A stretch of 64,000 bases of DNA, taken from contig JAQSEB010000064.1 of assembly GCA_030063045.1 (NCBI GenBank), forward strand, positions 310,001-374,000, written 5' to 3'. The DNA is from Pratylenchus scribneri. Lineage: Eukaryota > Nematoda > Chromadorea > Rhabditida > Pratylenchidae. A model generated the notes under the pieces. The model did not search any database. It saw only the letters and a list, made by a program, of their open reading frames with translations, and was not told the DNA's origin. The position numbers were made by a program, and so were the translations under genes. This document shows, in pieces, positions 48,686 to 59,784 of this stretch; position 1 is the stretch's first letter, and each line of letters begins with the position of its first letter.

Positions 48686-49696
48686 AAATTGTGCAATCGA
48701 TGTGAAAAAAAAAGTTGGGAAAATGTAATACACAAAATAAATTTATTATAATTCTAAAATTGATCAAGCGAATTGGAAGATTCTTCAGACGAATTTATTG
48801 TCTACCAAATTTTCGCCCTTCAGCCTTCATTGCACAAATAGAAAAGGCTTTTGCCCCCTCATTCCCCCAATTCCAACTATTAATCCCGCGTCCAACCCCA
48901 TTAATTCTTGTTTTCTCTTCGCCCATCCAAAATTTGCCCTTCCCACCCGAAAAGGGCCATTTGGGCGAATAAAATGGTGGGCGGGCCCAAGATTGGCCCC
49001 CCTTCAGCGCAGATTGGGGGGGCAAAATGGATGGATGGATGGAGTAATGGAGGAGGCAAAGAAAGGGAACCGCCCCTCCCCCTTCTCCTCCTTTCAATGA
49101 TGCTGACGACGGAATGAGAAGGGGGGGGGGGTGGAATGGAATGAGAAGGGTGGGTATACGATAACCACACCAATGGAGTAGCAGCCAAAATCGTGTGGGT
49201 CGCCCCAAGGCCGTGTCGTCGTCCATTTGCCCACATTTTCATGTCCTTGGCAATTGGGCCGCCATTTAATCGACGGGATGCATTTTATTTTAACCCCATT
49301 TCATTCATTCACAAATTCCCATTTCAATTCAAATACAAACATTATTCGGGCTTAATTCACTCAAATTCCAGGGCAAAAAGTCCCCAAATTTATTTCTACA
49401 TTTCATATATTAAATGTCCATTTTGGTCATCCATAATTTGTTACATTCAAAATAGATGCTCAATTTAATAATAGAATTGAATGAATTGGATGGATCATTT
49501 GCCGCCAGCGATATATCCAATCCATCCATCAATTCAATTTCCCCTCTCCAATCCAATCACAAATTCATCCGTCCATCCATTGTGTTGTGTTTGGTTGCTT
49601 TTTGTTGCCCCGTTTTAAATGCCCTCATGCATTTCCATTGTACATAATTCGCCAACAAAAAGTGTCATCAAAATAGGGAGAGACTGATTGCGCCAT

Positions 49697-49712
49697 CCCC
49701 CCCCCCCCCCCC
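49697..49712. repeat. Poly-C homopolymer tract
   Basis: An uninterrupted run of 16 C, the longest homopolymer I noticed in the window. Confidence 0.9.
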
Positions 49713-52700
49713 AATACAATTCATTCATTCATTTCAATTTTCCACATATCATCGTTGGATGCTCACTTTGTTCCCTCAATTTGCCACTTTCCTTGGTGCC
49801 ATCATTCCTTTCCTTTATTCCATTTCCTTCCTAAATTACTTTTTAATCCCAATACAAATAAATTTATAATTTAAAACAATAACGTTGTTTTGAGTGATTA
49901 GCCAGAAATTTTGATTAGATTTGAAATGGAATTATCATCCTAGCCACCCTTTTCCATTTTGTAATATTGGCACGATAAAAGTCGCCTTCTTTTAAAAAGC
50001 ATAATAAAGTCAAAAAATACAAAGGAAAAATGCGCACAAATTTTAAACAAAATTAAATAACAGAAAAAGACACTTTTGATAAGGTTTTCTCTAATGGGCA
50101 ATAATTTTGGGCTGTATCAAATATTCTGGCCAAATAGCTAGCCGTGAATTGCCCAGCTCAATTTAATAGGAAAAAGTTGATCCCATCCCATTTCCCAATC
50201 ATCCCTTTCATATTGGCCCCATTCTTTTATATATAGCGGCGAAGGCGGCAGCAATACATATAACAATGTAATCGCTTGGACAAACATTTGCGGCATGCGA
50301 TGGCCCCAATAAATTGGGCCGAAGAGCCATCCATCGAGAATGGGAAGGAGGGGAAGGGGATTGAAAATGATGAGGAGCAGAAGAAGAATTGGATTGGGCC
50401 ATTGTGGATAAAAATGACCATCAATTATGAGTACAATTAATTCAATTAAAATTAGTTTTTCTCATCATTTTCCCATTAAATTATTGAATTGGTGTATTTT
50501 ACCATTCATTTCGCGGAATTCTCTTGGCCAATTCTTTCCTTGTCCCCTCCCAATTTCCCCTCTTGACAATTGCTTTGAGATGGATCCTATCGGCGGAATG
50601 TTTGGATGTGAAATCCAATCCAACGGCTTCAATTTTGGGAGGGGAATATCGTGTCTTGCAATTTTGGGGAACTGGCTCAATGTTAAAGAAGGAAAGAAGC
50701 ACGGATCGTGCAACTTTTCCCCCCATCGGCTTCTTCTCCCCTCCTCGATTGGCGCGAAATAAAAGCCGAACATCAATATACCCCCTCAATGTTGGTGAAT
50801 GGTGGTTGCTTTTCTTTTATATAAATAATAGCATTTCATTGTCAACCTTTCCTCCTATTCCGATGTACATTAGCCCATCCAATCCAAAGAACTAACAAAT
50901 CCCCCTCCGAATCCCTTGCCATTATTTCCACCAAATATGATGAAAAATTCAACTCATTTTTATAATAAAGTATATTCTACCCAAATTTGTCCAAATTTAT
51001 TACGAATTATCGTTAAAATGGTTACAGTGTGCCACTCCCATTCCCCACTAAATAAATCACACATTTGCCCTCTTATTTCCCACACAAATCAGCCAACCAA
51101 CCAGCCGATCATTCCATCATCCTCCTCCTCTTCTCCATTGCGCCTCCTTTTTATTTTGTAATTCGCCAATGTTTTGAATTACCCACATTAAAGTTGGGTG
51201 GCACCCATCTTCGCGCAAATAACATTCATTCATTCCCATTTAATGTTGAAAGGAATTCCGACGAAAGACAATATTAGGAGGTTGAGTAATTTGGATTTGG
51301 TAATGGGCGGATACTTTTGTTGGTTGGTGGAGGACAAATATCCAATCCAATCAAATTTTGGAATCAGAATCAAATTGCTTTCAGGAGAACCTCTCCAATT
51401 TAGTAGCCTAATCATCTTTTTTAGTTTGACAATTTCCTCTTCTTTTTATTTTGATTAATTCACCTTCAATTTCAAATTTAGCAAATTATAAATTGGTGAA
51501 TTTTTGCTCTTTATTTTCCCATAACAGCGCGTTTCCTAAAAATGAATTAAAACTTTAAATTCTAAATGAAAACTTTCAAGAAAAGATTTGCTAATATTTA
51601 AGTAAATTTTGAGAGATTACTTTCTTTTTCTTTCCGGAAAATTAATTCTAGAATTAAAACTCTGAACCGAAAATCATTACCACCAAATAAAATTTTCCCG
51701 TAATACCATCTCCATCTCTCATAAAAATTCAAATAAATTCCCACTTTCCATTATTTTTTCATTTTTTAGGAAATAGGACGGCATCCATTTTCCAATGAAT
51801 AATAAAATTTTGCCAAATTTTTTAATTCTTTAGGCAAATTTACGAAATTTTCAACCATCTCAGAAAGGTGACATTTTGCTAATTATCTTATCCACCCACA
51901 TAATCATGGATGGCCTCCTAATTAATGGGCTACTAATGCAGCCAAATATTATCAAATGAAAGAGAGTGGATGAATGTTTGATTGGATTAAGCAAAGCAGG
52001 AAATATTTATTATTGTGTAGAAAATGTCATTGAGTAGGCAAAAAGATGGCACAATAAAGCAGGCATTAGTTGTGCCATTTTGCCATTCCCGCCTTCTTTG
52101 GGCAATGAGCCACAATGGAATTTGTTTGTCATGCGAGAAGGGCAAATCAGCTTTTTAGCTCTTTCATTTGTAATCCAATTTTGCTCTGTTTCTTTCCAAA
52201 ATACCCTTTTTTTTGCTCCTTTTCCACACATTCATACCTACCCTCATTTTGAACAAAAACAAGTTCAAATTATCCCAATGACATTTTTTGTCCTCATTTA
52301 TGTCTTTTCGGTTTCTGCCCATGAAATTTTGTGACTTTTGTGGTGTTCTTCTTCAACAATTCCCATACTTATCCCCCACCAATTTCCTCTCGTTCATTTT
52401 GGGTGCCGCCAATGGATGGAATTGCCCTTCACTCCCTAAAATGCTCTTCTCACCAAGTGACTCCCCCCGAAGGGCACCAATTCCACTTTGTACCCACATT
52501 TTTGTTCCCCCCTTTAGGCCTTGTGTGCCTTTTGCGCCCCGCTCGACCGTGCGCAAAGAATCGGCGCACATCATCCAATAGATGGGGGATGGGTGTTGGG
52601 GGGATTGGTTGGCGATGAAATGGCGTAGAGTAAATGCAACCGCCCCTTTCCCTTGGGGGGAGGGGGGTTGTCATCGTTGTGTTAATGGATTTTGCGGGGA

Positions 52701-53449
52701 ATTGGTGGGAGGGGGTTGTCTGTGAGATAAAACGAGTAAATGGCGCGACCATTTTAGGGGAAAATGGAGATGAGAATGGCGGACGACTTTTAGGGCATTG
52801 AGAGGGCCCCGGGCCCATCGCGCGGAATGAATGGAATGAATGTGAGGAGAGGCGGCAGTGAAATTGGAGTGGTTGTCCTCTGTAATGTTGACGACCACCG
52901 ACTGGTTGGATGTGGACGTCGTTTTAGGCAATAATGTGTGATGAGAAGGACACACGAGGGGGGAATGAATGAATGAATTTGGAATGGAATGAATGGGCCA
53001 ACACAACAAAATACATATATTCTTTCCCCTTTTATGTATTTGGACGTTGATGACACTTTGGGGATGGGTGGTGGAAGGTATGGGACACGGTAATGGTGGG
53101 GTGGCTGACTGGTTTAGAATTGGACTATTATTTAGAGGTGTGTTTATTTTATTCTCTAAAATGTTTTGGTTATTTCCTTTCTTTCATCAAAAGTTTATTA
53201 TTTGTACCCCCAATTCATTCGCATTTCGCACTCACTCATTGGCTGCATTATAAAAAGGCAACCCCCCTCCCCCCTATCCATGACCAATCCAATAATTACC
53301 ATATCCTTTCGGGGGAAAGCAACCAATCCTTTCCCATCCTTTTCCATCATTTCCTTTCATATTTTCTTTCTTTCATTTTCATTTCATTCCGTATTCCGTT
53401 CATAGATGTGCCATAAAACAAATTGAATTTCTAAAAATTGTTAACAAAA

Positions 53450-56400
53450 ATGAATCCCGAAAAATTTCAACAACTTTGGACTACACTTTTCATGTCACAA
53501 CAACAACAGCAGGGAATTAGCCGACCAAATCCTTCAGAGGAGGCGGATGAAGAGAAGGAAAAGCCCGGAAAAGGGCAACAAATTCAATCGAATATATCGT
53601 CGATTCGTCCATCTTCAACAGCACTTGGTAATGAATTCGGGATCCACGGGGATTATACTGTAGATCAAAATTTGTTAGAAATATAAATTTTATATACTAA
53701 AATCCAAAAAAGGCCATTTTGTTTCCTTTTCCTTCGGTCTCACTCCAATATTATGCCTCATATCTAAAACTACCATTTAGTGTTTGGTTTGGGCGCCTCT
53801 TCTCCTCCACTTTCATTGTCCAATGCCGCAGATGTTGCCATTTCCCCTGGACCAAATAATAATGGCGATGATGGGCCATTTGAAGAAGGGAAAAAGGAGA
53901 ACAATGAAAGGGAAGAGCAAATTGGTGGGCCGGATTTGGCCGCCGCACATAAGCCGAGCATATCTGCCAAAGATGGACATGGACATGGAGAAGTGGGCCA
54001 AATCCAAATGAAAGAGGAGGAGAAGAATGGGGAAGGGGAAGGGGAAGAGGATGATGAGAGGGAAAATGGGAAGCAACATATTGGCAATGGATTGGTGCGC
54101 AATGAACACAAAGAGGAGAGGGGGGAAGTGTTGAATGCGAATGAGGGGTTAGCTAAATTATTTTAATAATTCAAATATTTAATATATTTTAGTGGCCTAT
54201 TGAATTCTCCATTTCCGGCAGCAATTCCTCCACCATTTCAATTCCCTATTGGGCAAAATGGAACGGAAGAGAATCCAATGATTCGAACGCAACAGGCCCA
54301 AGCATTTTTAATGCAAAGAATGCTTCAAGCGATGGCCGCAAATGCCCAAATCCATCAACAACAACAACAAAGGTTGTGCCTTTGAATATCTATATTATTT
54401 TTTAATATTCGAATTTATTATAGATCTTCGCAACCTTCAAGTCCATCGGCCACATCCAATGAGCAGCAACAAAATGATGAGAAGGAACCAAAAATAACTA
54501 TTCAAGAACAATCTGCAAATCCAACGGCAACAAATAGCCTTTTCCCAACTGCAATTGGTGGACAAGTCCCTCCTCCTTCTGCTGCCACCGGTGGTGTCCC
54601 ACAATTCTTCCCTTTCCCAATGGCCGCAGCTGCACTTTTCCATTTGAATGCAAACACTGAACAGGTTAGCCAAAACATTAATTATTTTAATTTAGGTTAA
54701 AATTACTGAATTCTTTTTTTCATTATTTTAATATTTAATTCCAAGTAGTTTTAATGATTTCTGCCAGCATTTTACACTTCAATATTGTCAATGCCAATAA
54801 AAATAAATGCCTAAGGGCCTTTCCTATTCATCCTACTGTACCGTATCCCCACTTTTTGCCCAATCACAATCACCCATTACCTTATCAATCAAATATTGCT
54901 CCAATCTGCCTTATTAAACCCACCCTTTTCCTCTCTTTTGTCTTTTTCCCTTCATATTATTATCACATTTTCCTGCACATTAATAAAGAATACCGTAAAT
55001 CCTCTATTAGAAGCCCCGGGGTTTATACATTTTAGAGACCTTCTAAAGGGGCTTCAAATAGGAAGGGATTTTAAATAGAGGATCTATGTTAATTTGAAGT
55101 TGATTCGTCTCTAATTCCTATCCACTTCATTGGGCCACTATTAGCTTAATAAGCCTCCGACGAATGCCCGGTGAGAAAGTCTAGTCTAGCTCTTGATCCA
55201 ACAACTTTAGTTCCAGACTAGGACTAATATATTAAATATATTTTTGTTAAGATTGTTCGGACATGTGAACAATTGGAGGAGGCCAATGACATTGAACAGC
55301 TTGCCCGATTCCTATTTTCCCTTCCACCTGCTATTCAAATCAAAGTTGGCATGTCCGAACCAGTGCTTCGGGCACGCACAATGATTTGCTATCATACGGC
55401 AAGTTTAATTGGAATAATTGTAAAAAATATATTTTACTTTTGCAGGGAAATTTCAAGGAATTATATTCACTGTTGGAAAGCAACAAATTCTCACAACAAT
55501 ATCACCATAAATTGCAACAAATGTGGTGGGATGCACATTATCAGGAACAGGAACGGATTCGAGGAAGGTAAATTTTATTTTTGAAGTGAAATTTAATTGA
55601 ATTTTCATAGGCCACTTGGCCCGGTGGACAAATATCGTGTCCGGAAGAAATATCCATGTCCGCCGACAATTTGGGATGGGGAACAAAAGACACACTGTTT
55701 CAAGGAGAAAACGGTGAATTATATTGGAAATGAGAAAAATGAATTAATGGCAAATTGTAGAGGAAAAAATTGCGGGAACATTATTTGCTGGACCCGTATC
55801 CAAATCCGGCAAAAAAGAGACAATTGGCCGATGAGACTGGATTAACCCCAATGCAGGGTAAAACAAAAATAATTTTAATTAGGATGCTATTTTTTGCGTC
55901 AAATGCTTGAATTTTAATAATTTAGAAACCGGTTAAACCCTACAAACCTTGTACCATTTTTTAGATCTCATCGAGACGCATCGAATGGTATATAATATGT
56001 TAGCTTTTGGCCTAAAGTTAAAGTGGTTTAAAAGCAAAAATTGGAAGTATGGTTTAAACGGTTTAACTCACTTAATTTCTATTTATTTAAACTAAAAAAC
56101 ATATATATCATTCGATGCATATTGATGAGAAATACAAATTGCTATAAGGTTTGTAGAGTCTAAAACCGGTTTCTGATTTGCTAAAAATCAAAAACTACTT
56201 TTGACGCAAAAAATATTTACTCTTTTAATTATATTTATTTATATTTTAGTTGGAAATTGGTTCAAAAATAGAAGGCAACGTGATCGGGCGGCCACCCAAA
56301 AGCATAAGTGAATGAAAAATTGATTTCAAAAACGATGATAATTTATTATTATTTTAGAAATACCAGTCAAGTGCCGGCGGCATTGAATGTTGGAAAAAGA

Positions 56401-57183
56401 GGCGGTGGAGGGGACGGAGACGATTCACAAATTATGGCCGATTCCGATTCGGATATGGAGGATTTGGATGAATTGGCCAATGGAGGGGGATCAGTGAGTC
56501 CAAGTGAAGGACAAGAAGAAAGAATTGATGAGGAAAATGGTGGAGAGGAGGGAAGAAGGGAGGAAGAAGGACAAAATACGTTGGAATTGAGAAGGGAAGA
56601 ATGCACTGTTGGAGGAGGAAATAATGGTGGAATTGGAATGGGAATTGAAAGTAAGAAATTGGCAAAAATAAGTAAAATTAATTTAAATTATTCAGATTTG
56701 CTCAATTTGATCCAACCAGCCTCAAACCCAACTGAATCCATTGGCCAAACAATGCCAAAAACGGTGGATCACCAAAAATCCTCATTGCCTCCTTCTTTTC
56801 ATCTCCAATCTGCTCCTCCTCCTCAATTGCCCCTCGGATTTCCATTTGGCCAAAATGTTGGAAATCTTGCAACTTTTCCTTTTGATGCAATCAGCCGCCC
56901 AACAAGCTTTTTTGAATCAAATTCAGCAAAGCCAACAAAACCATCAAAACGAGGTGACAATCAAAATGGTTTTAAATAAAATCATTTCATTTTTGAGACT
57001 TTAATTTCGGCTTCCTCCGAACATTCGGCCACTTCGACGAGTTCATCGCCCACAGAGGAGTCAACAATTGAAAAACGTCAATCAAACACGACGAGAAAAT
57101 CATTCAAATTGTCCATTGACCAAATTTTGAATAGTCATGGAAAAATGAATTGTCCGGCGGCATTGAACATTGAGAATAAATAA
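53450..57183 (+). CDS. ceh-32: SIX3/6-type homeobox transcription factor (CEH-32-like)
   Basis: It starts [14 protein letters not shown] at 53450. A long low-complexity Gln/Ser/Glu-rich N-terminus is spread over exons to about 54665. The SIX domain follows: [55 protein letters not shown]. The homeodomain is [61 protein letters not shown], then [15 protein letters not shown] after an intron. [20 protein letters not shown] and [15 protein letters not shown] are diagnostic of the SIX3/6 subclass, whose C. elegans member is CEH-32 (head and anterior development). The intron splitting homeodomain helix 3 contains a 330 bp inverted-repeat element. The C-terminal tail changes frame somewhere near 56870-56940, so a small intron there is unresolved; the last exon (about 57000-57183) ends [11 protein letters not shown]. 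Confidence 0.9.
54993..55088. mobile_element. Short inverted repeat in a SIX-gene intron
   Basis: TAAATCCTCTATTAGAAGCC on the left pairs with GGGGCTTCAAATAG and ATTTTAAATAGAGGAT on the right, with a CCCCGGGG-like centre. It is compact (about 95 bp) and may be a minimal MITE. Confidence 0.5.
55889..56218. mobile_element. MITE-like inverted-repeat element, family D copy 3
   Basis: The ends TATTTTTTGCGTCAAA and TTTTGACGCAAAAAATATT are inverted, followed inward by GAAACCGGTT/AAACCGGTTTC. The inner arms carry GAGACGCATCGAATGGTATAT and the inverted TATCATTCGATGCATATTG. It interrupts the homeodomain-encoding part of the SIX gene but lies wholly within an intron. Confidence 0.85.
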
Positions 57184-57962
57184 TATTTTCCATTCATTAT
57201 TATCAGATTATATTTACACAAAATTTACAGAGAAAAGACATTTTCCTCAAATTAATTAATGTTTTATTTTAATAATTGTTCCCTGATTTTTATTTTTTTA
57301 ATATGTGACTAGCCAGAGTTGTACTGTATTTAATACGCTCATTTCGTACACTAAACTTTTGATTAAAAATACAATAAAAATGAAATAAAATGTTGAAATA
57401 AAAGATTTTTTTAATAGGAAAAAGGAACAAATATTTCGCTTTTGATGCGTTTCAAACTTTACCAAGACTAAAATGGATGAATTAACAATGGAAAAGCAAG
57501 GAAGAAATTGTACAACTCCCAAATAAAAATTGGAACAAAAAGATTTTGGCTACTAAAAAAGAGTAGCATAAAATGATATTTATGATATTCAACCGGTGAT
57601 CTTGTTGATCAAAAAGTTGTCAAACCAGCTCAAAAGAACCAGAACCAGAACTTCCCTAAATCCGCCTGATACCTCATCTGTTGATGCTGAATTACCGAAA
57701 ACCGAACTATTTCGGATATCAAAGAAAATAAACCTAACCCAAAACGCAGCCAGGAAAGGGGCTGAAATTGATGTGGTTTTGGGGAGATCGGTCGTCAATA
57801 AGACCAATCCTTTATTATCCATCTTCTAAATAATTCCAATTCCAATAGAGGGTATTCAGTAAAAATCATCATAGATTGGCTTTATCGATTAAATTCCCGT
57901 CATTTTTTATATCTCAAATGAATTCAGATTTATTATTACATTAAATTAAATAATCCGCTCTG
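57184..57962. other. Intergenic; contains a compositional outlier at 57590-57830
   Basis: AT-rich except for about 240 bp at 57590-57830 that is richer in G+C. That segment has a complete 77-codon minus-strand frame from ATG to TGA (57822-57589) and an open frame without ATG on the plus strand. I recognise neither product. Confidence 0.45.
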
Positions 57963-59468
57963 ATGCTAAAAATTTCGAATTATTTTATTTATTTTCCACT
58001 ATTTTTCGTTGAAATTGCAAGTCTGCCCGAAAAGGAAAAATTGCCAAATATTCAGCGAAAACCATCGAAATTTTTGACAACAATTTTGAGTTACAACTCA
58101 AAGAATAATATGGGTTCGTTAATGAGTGAGGGAATGCAAATTATTACCTAACTTAATAAATATGTAGAATAATACAAAATAAAAATATATGGAAAAATAA
58201 TAAACTTTTTTTTAAAGAAATTCGAAGAATTCAAGATGATCTCTCGTCGGAGTTGAAAACATTGAACACCGCTGAACACATTTTAATGGCGGAACATTTT
58301 CTGGGAACGGCCACTCGCCTTTTGGATTTTCAAAAAAAGAGAGAAAAGATTAATAAAGAAGATGAAATGAAATACAGAAATCCATCGGTTTCTGTGAATA
58401 AAAATAAGCCGAAAGGAAATTTCTCTTGGGTGGCGCGATTTGCCAATTGGATTGATCCATCAAATGAATGTTTTTATGCCAATGATTCGTGGACAAATCA
58501 AATGGATGGCATCGTTTATGCGGAATGTAAATTATATTTTTTTTACATTTTTTAATTATAAATGTTAGCTTATTTTAACAGATATTTCTGAATCCTTCAA
58601 GGCATCATTTTTATGTGAACATTGTTTGATTCGTTTTCCGATCGAAGAAGCAATATTAACTTTTATACAATTTGAACCACTAAAAAACTGTTGTTGTAAA
58701 ATATTCAAGAATTCCACTGCAATCAGTGAATTGATGCAAAAAGGGAAAGGTCATTGTAAAATTCACATAAGGACAGTGGAAAATACAATCAAAAATGTGT
58801 TGGATTATTTTAAAATAAATTTATTAAAATTAATGGAAGAAAACAAACCACAGATCGAAGGTAAAAAAGTGAAATTTTATGCAAATATGTAAAGGAAATA
58901 AATTGTAGAGAAATCTGATGAGAAGAATGCAATGGATTTTGATATTCTTTTGGCATTCTTATTTAAAATTGCAGCAAGCAATTTGTCGGGGGAATATTAT
59001 GAAGAAAGTAAAATTACGAAATTGAAAAAATGGTTTGAAAATGAATTCGAGAGATTAACTGGAATCAATGAATTTTGCCAAAATATAGGAGATATTGGAA
59101 AATGTGATTGGAGGGAAATGATAGGAGCAATTCGGCGAAAGAATATGGCCGATGATGAAATGGAAAATCAAGGAATAATTAACAATTTTAATGATGAAAA
59201 TGATAATGAATTTGGTAGTGGCATTGGAACAATAATTGAAGGGGAGAAATCGGCAGAAAATAGGCATATTTTAAGGTAAATAAAAAATATTAATTGTAAA
59301 ATTTTAGAAAATCAAATTTGGAAGAATTCGATTTTTTTCAAATAGCTGAAAGGGTGTCCAAAAAAATTAATAAAAATGCAAAAATACGCAAATTCCCAAA
59401 AAGACACGAAAAATCGGGTAAGATATATTGATAGAATGTGATTAAAATTAATTTTTATAGTAAATTGA
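57963..59468 (+). CDS. Secreted protein of unknown family
   Basis: It starts MLKISNYFIYFPLFFVEIAS at 57963, a signal peptide. Spliced exons continue NNMEIRRIQDDLSSELKTLN, ILMAEHFLGTATRLLDF, NFSWVARFANWIDPSNECFY, ISESFKASFLCEHCLIRFPI, LKNCCCKIFKNSTAISELMQ, FDILLAFLFKIAASNLSG, WFENEFERLTGINEFC and an acidic Asn-rich tail (FNDENDNEF). Helical character, a cluster of cysteines (CEHC, CCC) and no known motif. The tail is uncertain: the frame stops at about 59430 unspliced or 59468 spliced. A lineage-specific secreted protein is the likeliest reading; function unknown. Confidence 0.6.
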
Positions 59469-59784
59469 AGCAAAACTTATTAGAAGTGTGTAAAATTCAA
59501 AGGGAGAGCGGTTTTTGCAAAGAGGCAGGAAAGAAAATTAACAAAATAAATATTAAATTGAAATTCAGAATCCATCCGTTGTTTTGAAAAATGGAACCGT
59601 ATAGAATTGATGATTTAAAATTATTTTAATCTTTTTAATTTAGAATTTTACCATTTATTTTTAATATATTTTAACAAAAACAAAATATTATAACTTTATA
59701 TTTATTATTGCATCAATCCTTCAAAATTCAATTCAATATGCTTTAGCAAATTAGTAATTTAATTTATTTTTTATTCATATAAAA

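Larger units (their letters stand above)
42705..53449. other. 10.7 kb gene-poor region upstream of the SIX gene
   Basis: I find no gene with recognisable protein content on either strand. Open frames of up to about 140 codons are present, but they have repetitive composition, overlap several others in different frames and show no splice structure. The region contains a (TGATTA)n microsatellite, three inverted-repeat elements, several C/G homopolymers and many short pyrimidine tracts. Lying between an effector-like secreted gene and a developmental transcription factor, it may hold distal regulatory DNA for the latter; that is inference. Confidence 0.5.

Noticed and set aside
48795..49242. Several overlapping long frames on both strands
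   Set aside because: Produced by purine/pyrimidine-rich simple sequence; three or more frames are open at once with low-complexity Pro/Ser or Gly/Arg content.
52010..53056. Dense cluster of frames of 70-120 codons on both strands
   Set aside because: Same low-complexity origin; no family resemblance and no consistent introns.
53770..54111. Minus-strand frame of Ser/Pro/Cys
   Set aside because: It is the antisense of the acidic N-terminal exons of the SIX gene.
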